Assembly (NCBI RefSeq): GCF_014467055.1
Contig: NZ_CP060696.1
Span: 2,666,001 to 2,730,000 of the forward strand
DNA: 64,000 nt
Source: Caproicibacterium amylolyticum
GTDB taxonomy: Bacteria > Bacillota > Clostridia > Oscillospirales > Acutalibacteraceae
Direction: 5' to 3'
Below, one piece after another: positions 17,186 through 27,109 of the stretch. Position 1 is the stretch's first letter. Each line of letters begins with the position of its first letter. The position numbers and the translations under genes were made by a program. The notes beneath the pieces were generated by a model. That model was not told the DNA's origin and made no database searches. It worked only from the letters and a program-made list of their open reading frames with translations.

Positions 17186-18160
17186 TTAGTTTTGCAGCAG
17201 GGGAACGGTTTTTTGGCAATGCGCTACCTCTTCCAGTGTCGGCATTGCCGGAATGGCTCCGCTTTTCATGGTAGTCATGGAACCCGCGGCATTTGCAAAC
17301 GAAATGATTTCTGTCAGTTCGGAAACAGTCAGCTCTTTGATTTCCTGCAGGCTTTTTCCTTTCAGGCAGTAGAGAACAGCACCAAAGAATGTGTCACCGG
17401 CACCGTTTGTGTCAATCGTTTTCACGTCATAAGTCGGAAGTGTACCGAAAGAATCCCCCAACAGGTAAAAAGCGCCTTTCGAGCCCAGTGTGACCAGCAC
17501 CAGTGTTACACCAAGTTCCTGAATTCTGCGGGCACCTGCAAGGAGGTCATGCTCCCCAGTGAGCATGACCATTTCTTCTTCAGAAAGTTTGACCAAATCA
17601 GCCAGAGGGAGAGCCGCGTGCATCTGCTGCTTTGCTTCCGTTTCACTGCTCCAAAGCGGTGCGCGGTAATTGGGGTCATAGCTGATGATTGCGCCGGCTT
17701 CTTTTGCAGTTTTTACTGCATAAAGAGTAGCTGAACGGCTGGGTTCTTCCGTCAAGGAAACCGAACCGAAATGCAGGAATTTTGTGTTTTTCAGCAGTTC
17801 AGGATGTACTTCATCGGCTGTGAGCATAATATCCGCACCGGGTTTCCGATAAAATGCAAAGGAACGGTCTCCTTTTTCGTCCAGCTGCACAAAAGCCAAA
17901 GTTGTGTGCACCTCATCGGTCATAACCAGATTGTCGGTACTGATTCCATTCTGATCCAACGTGGATTTTAAGAATTTTCCGAACCCGTCATTGCCCACCT
18001 TGCCAATAAAGGCAGTTTTGCTGCCCAAACGCCCGGCTGCCGCCAAAACATTTGCGGGAGCGCCCCCTGGGTTTTGCGCAAACAGTGCGTTCCCCGCCGC
18101 ATTGCTGCCGGCAGGTGTAAAGTCAATCAGAAGTTCTCCGACAGCGGTTATATCGAACAT
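17186..18160 (-). CDS. Fructokinase (PfkB-family carbohydrate kinase)
   Basis: Likely phosphorylates fructose released by sucrose phosphorylase encoded upstream. The enzyme has about 324 residues: N-terminal FDITAVGELLIDFTPAG, the GGAPANVLAAAGRLG signature and C-terminal DTNGAGDTFFGAVLY with the catalytic base. The ATG at 18160 follows GGGGAG with 8-base spacing; the frame is open to 18193. It lies 116 bases after the GH42 gene and before a terminator, so it closes that transcription unit. Fructose specificity is inferred from context. Confidence 0.85.
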   Translation of the reverse strand: MFDITAVGELLIDFTPAGSNAAGNALFAQNPGGAPANVLAAAGRLGSKTAFIGKVGNDGFGKFLKSTLDQNGISTDNLVMTDEVHTTLAFVQLDEKGDRSFAFYRKPGADIMLTADEVHPELLKNTKFLHFGSVSLTEEPSRSATLYAVKTAKEAGAIISYDPNYRAPLWSSETEAKQQMHAALPLADLVKLSEEEMVMLTGEHDLLAGARRIQELGVTLVLVTLGSKGAFYLLGDSFGTLPTYDVKTIDTNGAGDTFFGAVLYCLKGKSLQEIKELTVSELTEIISFANAAGSMTTMKSGAIPAMPTLEEVAHCQKTVPLLQN

Positions 18161-18276
18161 TTTACCAACTCCCCGTTTCTTGCTGCAATTCATACATTTT
18201 TAAATCTGCTTTACCAGATGCCCCGTGGAATGCAAAGTCAACCCACAATCCGGTTCCTTAGATGCTTTTTTATCCA

Positions 18277-20337
18277 TCAGGCAAGTGATTCTTTCAACAC
18301 GAGAACGCCATAAGGTGCAAGTTCGTATGGCCCCGTGATTTGTTCATCCGTTAATAAATTTGTCATTCGTTTCTTTACGGAAATGCGAGCCTCATGCTCC
18401 TTGTAATTGAGGACAAAGTAATAATTTGTCCCGTCTTTCTGCCGCACAGCCAGTTCACAATCCTCCGGCAGTTCCAGTATCCCCTGATACGGAGCGGCAA
18501 ACTGCAGCTTGTGCAAAAAAGCCTCGGCAGTCTGTCTGGAAAACGCAGCACCATAGTAATAGGCAGTACCCCGCCCGATTTTGTTGGAGACCAGCGCGGG
18601 CTTACCATCGTAGTAGTTTCCGCGGTAAACAGCCTCTGCCTTTGCGGTGCTTCCGTGTGCCTCCAAAATGTCATTGAACAGTGGCGCCTCTATCATACTG
18701 CCATTCCAATCTGCCTGCTCCATTTCATCGTACGGACTGAGATAGGTATAATCCGTTACCTCAACACCGCACAAGTCAGCAGCAAACCCTGGCATTGGGC
18801 TCATGGGGCATCTGCCGTACTCATCCTTGTATCCGGTGCGGCAGCCAAGAATCAGCGTGCCTCCCTGCTTCACATACCGGCGCAGCAAGTTGGCTGTGCA
18901 TTCGGTCAAAATTACCGCATGTGGGTACACCAGAAGATCATATTGACAAAGCGCCTGCAGGGTAACAGTTTCATTCAAATAGAGAAAATCGCACGGTGTA
19001 TGTGTAAGCTGTGCTGCTTCAAACCAGCCTTTGTCGCTCAGGCGGTTCACCTGCGCCGACCATTGGTCAGTGTCACCGTCCCATTCATTGGGATAGTCTT
19101 TCAGGACAGCGACCCGTGCCTGATATTTTGCTCCGGCAAGACGCTCAATAGCAGCAACATCGTGATGGATTCCCTTGAGTTCTTCCAGTCTGCGGTTCGG
19201 CTGGTTGGAATAGTCGTTCCACCCATGCCAGTAAATCTCCGTTCCAATCCAGCTGGTCCGCCACCGAAAGTAGCCAATGTAGTCCGCACCGTGGGCAATG
19301 CTCTGCATTGTCCAAAGCCGAATCTGGCCCGGTTTCGGCATAGGGGTAGCAATCCCGCTGACCCAGCCGCCCGCTCCGCTTTGCTGTTCCATGATCCCGA
19401 AGTTCGGCGAAATCGCCCGCGCGCGTGTCAGGTTCCAGCTCCAGTTCCGGTCTTTCAGGTCGTCCTTCTTTGGTGGCTGGTCTTTTCGCTCGAATCCAAA
19501 CAGCGGATAACTGTCGTACATAATGAAATCAAGGGAACGCTCCACCAGTTCATCATAATCCACATGCCCAAACAGTCCGTTTGTGGTGATATACTGCCCC
19601 TTTGGAGCGTAGCGCCGGATGATTTGCGCCTGTAAGTCCGCAAATTCAATGACACTGTGTGAAATAAATTTTCTTTCCTCCAGTGCCAGGTGCGGATTTG
19701 CAGAATTCTGATAAGTAGGCCGCGGAAGAAAAATTTGATTCCAGTCCGAGTAGGTCTGATTCCAAAAAACGGTGCCCAGGCACTCATTCAAATTGTCGAG
19801 TGTTTTGTACTTTTCTTTCAGATAAGTGCGAAAAGCCAGGTGGTCTGATTCGGAATAGAAAACATCCTTTTCACAGTTCAGTTCATTGTCGATCTGCCAG
19901 CCAATCACATTCGGATACGGGCAGTAGTGAGCCGCCAATTTTTCTACAATGCCGGCACAAAAGCGGCGGTAAACCGGAGAATTATAATTATAATGCCGCC
20001 GCATTCCGTGGCGGTACAGTGTACCGTCCAAATCGGCATTCAGGATTTCCGGATACTTTTCCGACAGCCATGTGGGCGGCGTGGCTGTCGGTGTGCAGAA
20101 AATCACCTGCATCTGCTCTTCCAACGCCACCTGCATAAAGCGGTCAAAGAATTCGAAGGTATAAACGCCCTCCTCCGGCTCAAACTTGTTCCACGCAAAT
20201 TCCGCGATACGGATTACCGTAAGACCGTATGCTTTCATGCGCTGTAAATCCTCACGCCAAAGTGATTCTTTCCAATGTTCCGGATAGTAACAAACACCCA
20301 GCGTAAGCGCTTCTTGATGAATAGATTTCACACTCAC
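18277..20337 (-). CDS. GH42 beta-galactosidase
   Basis: Retaining beta-galactosidase of about 686 residues, intracellular (no signal peptide). The acid/base glutamate lies in WQIDNELNCE and the nucleophile in MEQQSGAGGW; the N-terminus TLGVCYYPEHW and the trimerisation and C-terminal beta domains are typical of GH42. The frame opens at 20394 but the operator and leader overlap that part. A GTG at 20337 (4 bases after GAGAGG) or 20331 (10 bases) is the likely start. Galactosides of plant or raffinose-family origin are plausible substrates given the neighbouring sucrose genes. Confidence 0.9.
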   Translation of the reverse strand: MSVKSIHQEALTLGVCYYPEHWKESLWREDLQRMKAYGLTVIRIAEFAWNKFEPEEGVYTFEFFDRFMQVALEEQMQVIFCTPTATPPTWLSEKYPEILNADLDGTLYRHGMRRHYNYNSPVYRRFCAGIVEKLAAHYCPYPNVIGWQIDNELNCEKDVFYSESDHLAFRTYLKEKYKTLDNLNECLGTVFWNQTYSDWNQIFLPRPTYQNSANPHLALEERKFISHSVIEFADLQAQIIRRYAPKGQYITTNGLFGHVDYDELVERSLDFIMYDSYPLFGFERKDQPPKKDDLKDRNWSWNLTRARAISPNFGIMEQQSGAGGWVSGIATPMPKPGQIRLWTMQSIAHGADYIGYFRWRTSWIGTEIYWHGWNDYSNQPNRRLEELKGIHHDVAAIERLAGAKYQARVAVLKDYPNEWDGDTDQWSAQVNRLSDKGWFEAAQLTHTPCDFLYLNETVTLQALCQYDLLVYPHAVILTECTANLLRRYVKQGGTLILGCRTGYKDEYGRCPMSPMPGFAADLCGVEVTDYTYLSPYDEMEQADWNGSMIEAPLFNDILEAHGSTAKAEAVYRGNYYDGKPALVSNKIGRGTAYYYGAAFSRQTAEAFLHKLQFAAPYQGILELPEDCELAVRQKDGTNYYFVLNYKEHEARISVKKRMTNLLTDEQITGPYELAPYGVLVLKESLA

Positions 20338-20360
20338 ATCGCCTCTCTTATTTTGTTTGT

Positions 20361-20467
20361 GTGAGAATATCCGATGTGCTGAAATCATTCTCACATTCCT
20401 GCATATTCATGTGCAAGTTGCCTGCCCAATGTGTTCGTATTATAAATCCGTAAAACATGCATGTCAA
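20361..20467 (-). promoter_or_regulatory. GH42 promoter with conserved leader and inverted repeat
   Basis: Minus strand consensus promoter: -35 TTGACA (20462-20467), 17-base spacer, -10 TATAAT (20439-20444). Downstream in the leader are the conserved block AACTTGCACATGAATA and an inverted repeat GTGAGAAT (20361-20368)/ATTCTCAC (20387-20394). Nearly the same arrangement precedes the ABC binding-protein gene at 28618-28723. Confidence 0.8.
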
Positions 20468-20536
20468 TGTGCTGACATGTCCTCTTTGCTATTTGTGAGA
20501 ACTTTTCAAATACATATGTGTTTTGCTGTGCACACA

Positions 20537-21307
20537 TTAAATTTTATGAAGCGGAAGCTTTGCGTAATAATCCGTGCGCACGTCCTGCTTGAGCCAGCTG
20601 AGAAATTGTTCGATTTCCATATTCCAGAACCGCCATTCATGTTCATAACCCGGTACAGCGTGCCACACATGCGGAAGCTGCTGGCCTGTCATTGCCTGGT
20701 GCAGTTCCAGATTATCGGGAAACAGTGCATCCTCTTTACCGCATGCCACATACGCCTGAGGCATATTTTTGCCGTTCTGTTTTAAGTTTTCCAGCAAAGC
20801 AAAAACATCAATCGCATTAGGAACCGTCGGTTCCTCATTCACAACCCGTATCGGGGACGAAAATGCGCCGAACGCCGCATAATGCTCCGGGCAGCTAAGT
20901 GCATGAATCAGTGTGCCGTAACCACCCATTGACAATCCGGCAATGTACCGGTCTTCCGGCCGATTGGAAATCGGGAAGTTCCCGCTGATAAACTCAGGCA
21001 ATTCCTTTTCTAAGAAATCAAAGTAATTTTCGTGGTTGGGGCAGTTCAGGTAAAAGTGATTGCCACAGGAAAAGGTAACAACGGCTATCTGATGTTCTTC
21101 TGCTAACCGCCCGATACTTGTATACCGCAGCCACGACTTGTAATCGTTCCCTTTTCCATGCAAAAGGTACAGAACCGGATACTTGGCAGGCGGTGTATGA
21201 CACGGCTTGTCTTCAAGGTCACAGGAACTCAATGTGGGCAGTGTAATTGTAATGTCCACACCATGTTCCAAAGAGTAAGAAACAAAGTTGCATTCCATAA
21301 GTGCCAT
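20537..21307 (-). CDS. Alpha/beta-hydrolase esterase (esterase D/CE1-like), copy 2
   Basis: Putative carbohydrate or acyl esterase of 256 residues with no signal peptide. The nucleophile elbow is GLSMGGYGT, preceded by YLLHGKGNDYKSW; the catalytic histidine is in GYEHEWRFW near the C-terminus. It resembles the enzyme encoded immediately upstream (21376-22167) in length and motif order. Both lie behind the sucrose phosphorylase and GH13 genes, so deacylation of imported oligosaccharides is a reasonable role; the true substrate is unknown. Confidence 0.82.
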   Translation of the reverse strand: MALMECNFVSYSLEHGVDITITLPTLSSCDLEDKPCHTPPAKYPVLYLLHGKGNDYKSWLRYTSIGRLAEEHQIAVVTFSCGNHFYLNCPNHENYFDFLEKELPEFISGNFPISNRPEDRYIAGLSMGGYGTLIHALSCPEHYAAFGAFSSPIRVVNEEPTVPNAIDVFALLENLKQNGKNMPQAYVACGKEDALFPDNLELHQAMTGQQLPHVWHAVPGYEHEWRFWNMEIEQFLSWLKQDVRTDYYAKLPLHKI

Positions 21308-21375
21308 GATTTTCTCTCCTATAAAATAGTGCTCCGGCTTGTCGCCGAAGCATGTATTGTTTTTCTTCTGCTATG

Positions 21376-22167
21376 TTACCGCTTTGCTTTCCCCAGCAAA
21401 GCTTCCAAGGCATGTTCAATGTGGCAGTCCCAGAATTTCCAGTCGTGCTCGCCCGGGCCTTCCTCATAGATAAAGTCGGCCCCCAGTTTTTTCAGCCGAT
21501 CACGCATCGCACGGTTTGGGCCAATGAGCTCATCCTCCGTACCACATGCAAAATACAGCTTCGGAACCGGTTGTCCTGACAAAATCAGCTTTTCTGCAAC
21601 TGCGCCAGCGTCACACTCACCCCCGCGCAGCTTTGAAAGATCTCCAAACACACTCTGATAAAAGGAATAACTTTCAATCTTATCGTACTCACCCTCTGAC
21701 AAGCTGAGGACCCGATTCACAATAAACGCAGAGGAAAGCGCGATGACAGAACCGAACACTTCCGGATGTTTAAAACCATTCAGGAACGCCCCATAACCAC
21801 CCATCGAAAAGCCGCCAATCAACGTATCTTCTCTTTTGGAGGAAAGCGGGAACAGCGCCCGCGTAAACGCAGGCAGCTCTTTTGTAAGGAAGGTGGAGTA
21901 ATGTTCTTCTTTTGGGCCGTTGTCAGTGTAAAAGCTGTTGTCACCGGAAGGCATGATGACGGCTACCCGGTACCAATCCGCCAACTGCTGAATTCGCGTA
22001 TTGAACAGCCAGTCTGTGTAGTTGCCCGAATACCCATGCAGCAGATACAGTGTCCGGAACCGTTCTGTATTTCCGTCCTTTTTCCTTTGCTCCATCGGAA
22101 TCACCGCATAAAACGGCACAATCTTTTTTAGAGATTCTGATAAAAAATTCACTTCCGCAACTGCCAA
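21376..22167 (-). CDS. Alpha/beta-hydrolase esterase (esterase D/CE1-like), copy 1
   Basis: 263-residue paralogue of the next gene. It carries TLYLLHGYSGNYTDW, the nucleophile elbow GFSMGGYGA and the histidine in GEHDWKFWD, the full Ser-His hydrolase pattern, with no signal peptide. It starts about 75 bases after the GH13 gene. The two copies have clearly diverged outside the motifs, so this is an old duplication, possibly with different acyl groups. Confidence 0.82.
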   Translation of the reverse strand: MAVAEVNFLSESLKKIVPFYAVIPMEQRKKDGNTERFRTLYLLHGYSGNYTDWLFNTRIQQLADWYRVAVIMPSGDNSFYTDNGPKEEHYSTFLTKELPAFTRALFPLSSKREDTLIGGFSMGGYGAFLNGFKHPEVFGSVIALSSAFIVNRVLSLSEGEYDKIESYSFYQSVFGDLSKLRGGECDAGAVAEKLILSGQPVPKLYFACGTEDELIGPNRAMRDRLKKLGADFIYEEGPGEHDWKFWDCHIEHALEALLGKAKR

Positions 22168-22242
22168 TTTTAAAACCTGCTTTCAATGAAAAATTAAAGA
22201 CTTTCATACAGCAACCAATTTGTGCAGAAAGGCATGGATTCA

Positions 22243-23802
22243 TCAGCCCACAGCATCCTCTGCAATCACAGAGAATGACTGCGGCGGAACTGTGATTGCA
22301 GTTTCTGAGACCACTGTCGGCGCACCGATGGAAAACACATTTTTCCCATGCACCGCAATCGGTGCAGACGCAGCCTGCTCTGACGGATTCAGTGCCATAA
22401 CAAATCTGCCGCGCCGATAAAGGAGCGGGCAGGTGTTTTTCTCTGCAAACAGCACCTCAAACGGTGCATCCGCGCCCAAATCCGCATACTTGCTGCGCAG
22501 AGCCAGCAAACTTTTTACTGTTTCATAAAGGGAATCCGGGTCACCCATCTGTTGCTCTACATTCGGTGCGTCTGCTGCATCATCCACGGGAAGATACAAC
22601 GCCTGCGCAGGCGCTTCAGAGAAGCCTGCGTTCCGGCCGTCTGTCCACTGCATTGGTGTACGGGTACCCGTGCGGAAGTAGCCGCCCTCTTTGCTGACCA
22701 TTCCTTTGCGGTAGCGCATGCCGATTTCATCGCCGTAATACAGGAACGGAATGCTGGGCAGTGTAAACAGGAATGCATAGGCCAGTTTCATTTCCTGTGC
22801 TGTCAGGCTGCCGCCCAAACGCTCGGTGTCGTGGTTACAGGTAATCAGACCGACGTAGCCGTAATTTTCAGCATCACGGTGCATCTTCTGATATTCATCC
22901 AAAAACTTCGTCACATCGCCGTGACTTTTCGCCCGGAAAAAGCTGTTTGGCTCTCCGCTTTCCGCATCAACGTCCCGCAGCAAACTATAGTAGCCGTTGC
23001 CCTTTTCGTTCAGGAAGAAGTCGCAGTGGAATCCCGCAGGAAGTGACTGCTCCGGGTGGCACCACTCAGCAACCAGCGCCGCCTGCGGGTACGCTTGGTC
23101 CAGCATTTGACGAATGTTTTTCCAGATGGCACCGGTTGCCGTCCTGTTTTCGTCATCATTCTTGACCAGTGAACCCGCCATATCCACACGGAAGCCGTCA
23201 CAGCCGCGGTCCAGCCAAAACCGAATTACATCCTTAATGGCTTCGCGGGATGCAATGCAGTCCGGATGGTCAGTAGGCAGCTGCCAGTCCTGTGTAATCT
23301 TTGCAAAACCGTAATTCAGTGCGGGCTGGGTACTGAAAAAATTCACCATATAGTTACCGTCGCGCTGTGCACGGCCGGTAATAAAGTGATACTCTTTCGG
23401 GTTTTCCCACACGCTGTTGGTCCACACATAGCGATTTGTAAACTCGCTTTTTTGTGCCTTGCAGCTTTCCTTAAACCACGCATGTTCCTCTGAGGTGTGC
23501 CCGGGCACCAAGTCCAGCAGCACATGCATTCCAAGGCGATGGGCTTTCTCAAAAAGTGCTGTTAAATCTTCGTTTGTTCCATAGCGAGGCGCAACTTTTT
23601 TATAATCGCGCACATCATATCCCGCATCCATAAAAGGAGAATCGAAGCAGGGGTTTATCCAAATCGCGTTGCAGCCAAGCCCCTGGATATACTCCAGCTT
23701 TTGCGCGATCCCGTTGATATCACCGATTCCGTCGCCATTTGTATCAAAAAATGACTGTGGGTAAATTTCGTAGAATACTGCTTTTTTCAGCCACTCCGGC
23801 AT
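22243..23802 (-). CDS. GH13 alpha-glucosidase (oligo-1,6-glucosidase-like)
   Basis: Intracellular alpha-glucosidase of 519 residues. It begins WLKKAVFYEIYPQSF with the NGDGIGDINGI motif of GH13. The nucleophile is D207 in GFRVDMAGS, the acid/base E246 in LVAEWCHPE, and the third acidic residue lies in TCNHDTERLGG. Region I reads DLVPGHTSEEH, with Gly where Asn is usual, as in some alpha-glucosidase-like subfamilies. It follows the sucrose phosphorylase gene by 21 bases. Substrate is probably short alpha-glucosides such as isomaltose or sucrose isomers. Confidence 0.88.
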   Translation of the reverse strand: MPEWLKKAVFYEIYPQSFFDTNGDGIGDINGIAQKLEYIQGLGCNAIWINPCFDSPFMDAGYDVRDYKKVAPRYGTNEDLTALFEKAHRLGMHVLLDLVPGHTSEEHAWFKESCKAQKSEFTNRYVWTNSVWENPKEYHFITGRAQRDGNYMVNFFSTQPALNYGFAKITQDWQLPTDHPDCIASREAIKDVIRFWLDRGCDGFRVDMAGSLVKNDDENRTATGAIWKNIRQMLDQAYPQAALVAEWCHPEQSLPAGFHCDFFLNEKGNGYYSLLRDVDAESGEPNSFFRAKSHGDVTKFLDEYQKMHRDAENYGYVGLITCNHDTERLGGSLTAQEMKLAYAFLFTLPSIPFLYYGDEIGMRYRKGMVSKEGGYFRTGTRTPMQWTDGRNAGFSEAPAQALYLPVDDAADAPNVEQQMGDPDSLYETVKSLLALRSKYADLGADAPFEVLFAEKNTCPLLYRRGRFVMALNPSEQAASAPIAVHGKNVFSIGAPTVVSETAITVPPQSFSVIAEDAVG

Positions 23803-23823
23803 AACAAAGCCTCCCCCTGTTGT

Positions 23824-25272
23824 TTAGTCCAAATCTACCGTTTCCACATTTCCCTGTTCATCGCGGTAAGTGATGACAAAACGCTTATCAGAGAGATCCG
23901 CATGCAGGACTGCCTCACAGCCGTCAGAAACACGATGAATCTCAATCGTATGGTCGTCTGTATCTGCAACAACGCATTGTCCGTTAAATGCGGGACAGCT
24001 GTTGCGGAAACGCATCAGGCTGCGCAGGCGTTTTACCACCGGACGCTGCATATTGGCATCAACTTCCTCAACCGTATAGTTATGACGGTTAATATCTCGT
24101 CCCTGCTTGGTTTTTTCCACCAGCTCAACATCGTTCTCACCAACAAGCATGCCTACATAGTAGACCTGCGGTACGCCCGGTGCAAAGAACTGAAGTGCGC
24201 GGGCAAGCAAATACGCATCATCGTCATTGCCAAGGGCCGAATAATAAGTGCAGTTGATTTGGTAAATGTCCATGTTGTGGTAAAGCTCGGAATTGTAAAC
24301 CCGTTTCACGTGGGCACCCTGCTCAAACAGGCAGTTTTGTGTTTTTTCGACCTGCTCATCTGTAAGAAGGTCTTTTACGTCAACCACACCGATGCCGTCA
24401 TGTGTATCCAGCGTAGTGAACTGTTTGCGCGGGCAAATCTTCAGCCAATGCTTCAGCGGTGCCGTATCGCCCAGATACAGCGTGTAAAGGACCAGCATGG
24501 GCAGTGCAAAGTCATACACCCAATAGCCCTTTTCAGCAAGCTTTAACTGAATCGTGTAGTGCTCATGAATTTCCGGCAAAATCATCTGGCCGCTTTGGTC
24601 CATATCCTTTTGTACGGAGGACAGGATTTCCCAGATGTCCGGCTCAACAAAGAAACAGTTGGTCCCGATTTTCTTTGCCGCATAGGCAAACGCGTCCAAA
24701 CGGATAATGGATGCCCCCTGCCCTGCAAGGAAACGCAGCGTTTCACGTACATAGCGCTTTGTTACGTCACTTTTAAAGTTCAGGTCAATCTGCTCATCGT
24801 CAAAGGTGCACCACACTTTTTCTGTTGTACCGTCCGCAAAGGGCACCTCCACATAAGGTGCGCGCGGTTTCCGCTTGTAAATCAGGTCAACATCGGCTTC
24901 TGTAGGCTCGCCGTTCGGCCAAAAGTCTTTGTAGCGGATAAACATGTCACGGTATTCGGAAGCATCCTTCTTCTCCGCAAAATCTTTAAAATACTTGGAC
25001 TGTCGGGAGATATGATTGATCATAAAATCAAACATCAAATAATACCGGTTGGAAAGCCTTTGAATATCTTTCCAGTCGCCGAAAGCCGGGTCAACAATAT
25101 CGTACCGTACGGGTGCAAACCCGCGGTCTGCCGAAGACGGAAAGAACGGCAGGATGTGCACACCGCCGATTGCTCCCTGGTAGTGTTTTTCCAAAACATC
25201 GTCAAGCTCTTTCAGGTTTTTTCCTACGCCGTCTGCGTAAGTAATCAACATGATTTGGTTATTAAAATTCAT
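23824..25272 (-). CDS. gtfA: Sucrose phosphorylase (GH13_18)
   Basis: Converts sucrose and phosphate to alpha-glucose 1-phosphate and fructose. The 482-residue length and sequence match the family: GGVHILPFFPSSADRGFAP, DFMINHISRQS, the nucleophile in IIRLDAFAYAAKK, acid/base in ILPEIHEHY and TLDTHDGIGVVD. No signal peptide is present. It lies 57 bases after the ABC permease genes, and the fructokinase at 17186-18160 would use its fructose. Related GH13_18 enzymes act on sucrose 6-phosphate or glucosylglycerate, but the context favours sucrose. Confidence 0.9.
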   Translation of the reverse strand: MNFNNQIMLITYADGVGKNLKELDDVLEKHYQGAIGGVHILPFFPSSADRGFAPVRYDIVDPAFGDWKDIQRLSNRYYLMFDFMINHISRQSKYFKDFAEKKDASEYRDMFIRYKDFWPNGEPTEADVDLIYKRKPRAPYVEVPFADGTTEKVWCTFDDEQIDLNFKSDVTKRYVRETLRFLAGQGASIIRLDAFAYAAKKIGTNCFFVEPDIWEILSSVQKDMDQSGQMILPEIHEHYTIQLKLAEKGYWVYDFALPMLVLYTLYLGDTAPLKHWLKICPRKQFTTLDTHDGIGVVDVKDLLTDEQVEKTQNCLFEQGAHVKRVYNSELYHNMDIYQINCTYYSALGNDDDAYLLARALQFFAPGVPQVYYVGMLVGENDVELVEKTKQGRDINRHNYTVEEVDANMQRPVVKRLRSLMRFRNSCPAFNGQCVVADTDDHTIEIHRVSDGCEAVLHADLSDKRFVITYRDEQGNVETVDLD

Positions 25273-25329
25273 AATTATTAATCCTTGCTTTTACAATTTG
25301 ATTCAACTTAAGAAACGCCTCATACAGAA

Positions 25330-26175
25330 TCAGGTCTTTACTGCGCCCGCAACAATACCGTCCACAATATACTTTTGCAGGAAAATATAAATAATTAGAA
25401 CCGGCAGAATCGTTAAGAGCAGCGACGCAATCAGCGGCCCAAAGTTAACCGACATTTCGCCGGAGAAAGAATACGTGGAAAGCGGAAGTGTGAGCTGATA
25501 AGGCTGGGTGAGTACCAAAGAAGGAAGCAGGTAGTCGTTCCATACCCACAGAACATCCAGCACCACCAGTGTTGCAAACACCGGCTTCAGCAGCGGAAGC
25601 ACAATGAGGAAGAATGTCTGGCGCAGGTTTGCGCCATCAATGCGTGCTGCTTCTTCCAAGGAGATCGGCACACCGGTCTTAATAAAGCCGTGGAAAATGA
25701 AAGTGCCCATGCCACAGCCAAAGCCAACATAAAGGTACATCAGCAGCGGTCTGCTGTTAAGGATTCCCATGTGCCCGTAGAAGGTTACCAGCGGAATCAT
25801 GATTGCCTGGAAAGGAATCATCATACTTGCAATCAACGCGTAAAAAACGATTTTTCCGGCTTTACTGTTTGAACGAACAACATAGTAAGCTGTCATTGCG
25901 GAAGCTATGGCAATGAGTGAAACGCTGACTACTGTGAGCAGCACGGTATTGCCGAGCGCGCTCATATAATTCATTTCGTTAAACGCGTCAATAAAATTCT
26001 GGAACGTAGGATGAGAGGTCAGCGCAAGCGGGTTATCCATGATTTCCGCATTTGTCTTAAAGGCGTCGATCACAACAACCACAAAAGGAAGGACAAAAAT
26101 AACAAGCAGTACCCACAGGAGCAGCGAACTGAAGAACTTTCCCCAGCGGAATTTCTTTTTTACAGCGGTTGTCAT
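25330..26175 (-). CDS. Sugar ABC transporter permease (MalG/MsmG-like)
   Basis: Membrane subunit of a CUT1 sugar importer, 281 residues with six predicted helices. The EAA loop reads SLEEAARIDGANLRQTFFLI. It begins inside the end of the preceding permease gene (4-base overlap at 26172-26175), so the two are coupled. No ATPase gene is present; CUT1 systems often share a multitask MsmK ATPase encoded elsewhere. Confidence 0.92.
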   Translation of the reverse strand: MTTAVKKKFRWGKFFSSLLLWVLLVIFVLPFVVVVIDAFKTNAEIMDNPLALTSHPTFQNFIDAFNEMNYMSALGNTVLLTVVSVSLIAIASAMTAYYVVRSNSKAGKIVFYALIASMMIPFQAIMIPLVTFYGHMGILNSRPLLMYLYVGFGCGMGTFIFHGFIKTGVPISLEEAARIDGANLRQTFFLIVLPLLKPVFATLVVLDVLWVWNDYLLPSLVLTQPYQLTLPLSTYSFSGEMSVNFGPLIASLLLTILPVLIIYIFLQKYIVDGIVAGAVKT

Positions 26176-27053
26176 TGTTCCACCTCCATCTTTTTGCCGG
26201 CATAAACCTGAGTCAGCGAAATTGCAGCAATAATCAGGAACAGCAGGAATGCTTCTGCCTGGCCGGTTCCGTAATTTTGATTGTTGAATGCCTCGCGGAA
26301 AATATTGAGCGACACCAAAACTGTGCTGCCGAAAGGTTCGCCCTTAGTCAGCGAAATATTTACATCGTAAACCATAAAGCATCTGGACAGTGTCAGGAAC
26401 AGGCAGATAATAAAGGAAGGAACCATCAGCGGAGCTTCAACCTTTATAATTTTTTGCATATAGTTGCAGCCATCAATATCCGCTGCTTCCAGCACATCTT
26501 TGGAAATGCCCATGAAACCAGCTACATAAATGATCATCATATAACCGGAAAGCTGCCATACCGTCACAATAACCATGGTAATCAATGCTTTGTCGGGGTC
26601 TGCGAGCCAGGACTGCTCAAAAATCGGGATGTGAAGCGATGTGCCGATATAGACCACCGCATTCTGGAAAATGAACCGCCAAACCAAGCCCAGCACAATG
26701 CCGCCCAGCAGATTTGGTGTGAAAAATGCTGCCCGCAGGAAATTCTGGCCTCTGATTCCTGTTGTCAGCAAATAGGCAATGACAAACGCCAGAACGTTGG
26801 TCAGGATAACGCAGCCAAGTACATATTTCAGTGTAGTGAGCATGGATTTCCAAAATATTTTATCCTGAAACACCTTGATATAATTTTGGAAACCGACAAA
26901 CTGATTGGTACTGGATATACCGTTTGTGTCTGTAAAGGACATTGCAAGTCCATAAACGAACGGAATTACGATAACTGTAATGAAAATGAAAGCTGTTGGA
27001 GCTGCAAACGCGAGGAAAAATTTAAAGTTATACCACTTTTTGCTTTGTCCCAT
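26172..27053 (-). CDS. Sugar ABC transporter permease (MalF/MsmF-like)
   Basis: Partner CUT1 permease of 293 residues. The N-terminus (MGQSKKWYNFKFFLAFAAPT) leads into the first helix; the EAA loop is DVLEAADIDGCNYMQKIIKV. It follows the binding-protein gene after a 204-base gap containing inverted repeats that may lower distal expression relative to the binding protein. Confidence 0.92.
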   Translation of the reverse strand: MGQSKKWYNFKFFLAFAAPTAFIFITVIVIPFVYGLAMSFTDTNGISSTNQFVGFQNYIKVFQDKIFWKSMLTTLKYVLGCVILTNVLAFVIAYLLTTGIRGQNFLRAAFFTPNLLGGIVLGLVWRFIFQNAVVYIGTSLHIPIFEQSWLADPDKALITMVIVTVWQLSGYMMIIYVAGFMGISKDVLEAADIDGCNYMQKIIKVEAPLMVPSFIICLFLTLSRCFMVYDVNISLTKGEPFGSTVLVSLNIFREAFNNQNYGTGQAEAFLLFLIIAAISLTQVYAGKKMEVEQ

Positions 27054-27109
27054 TTTATACCTCTCTTACGTCGTAAAATCGACTTTCTTTACAAAGTACT
27101 CTTGTTGTT

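Noticed and set aside
18394..19635. 413-residue plus-strand open frame
   Set aside because: Lies wholly antisense to the GH42 beta-galactosidase gene, whose motifs are intact; composition is that of a shadow frame.
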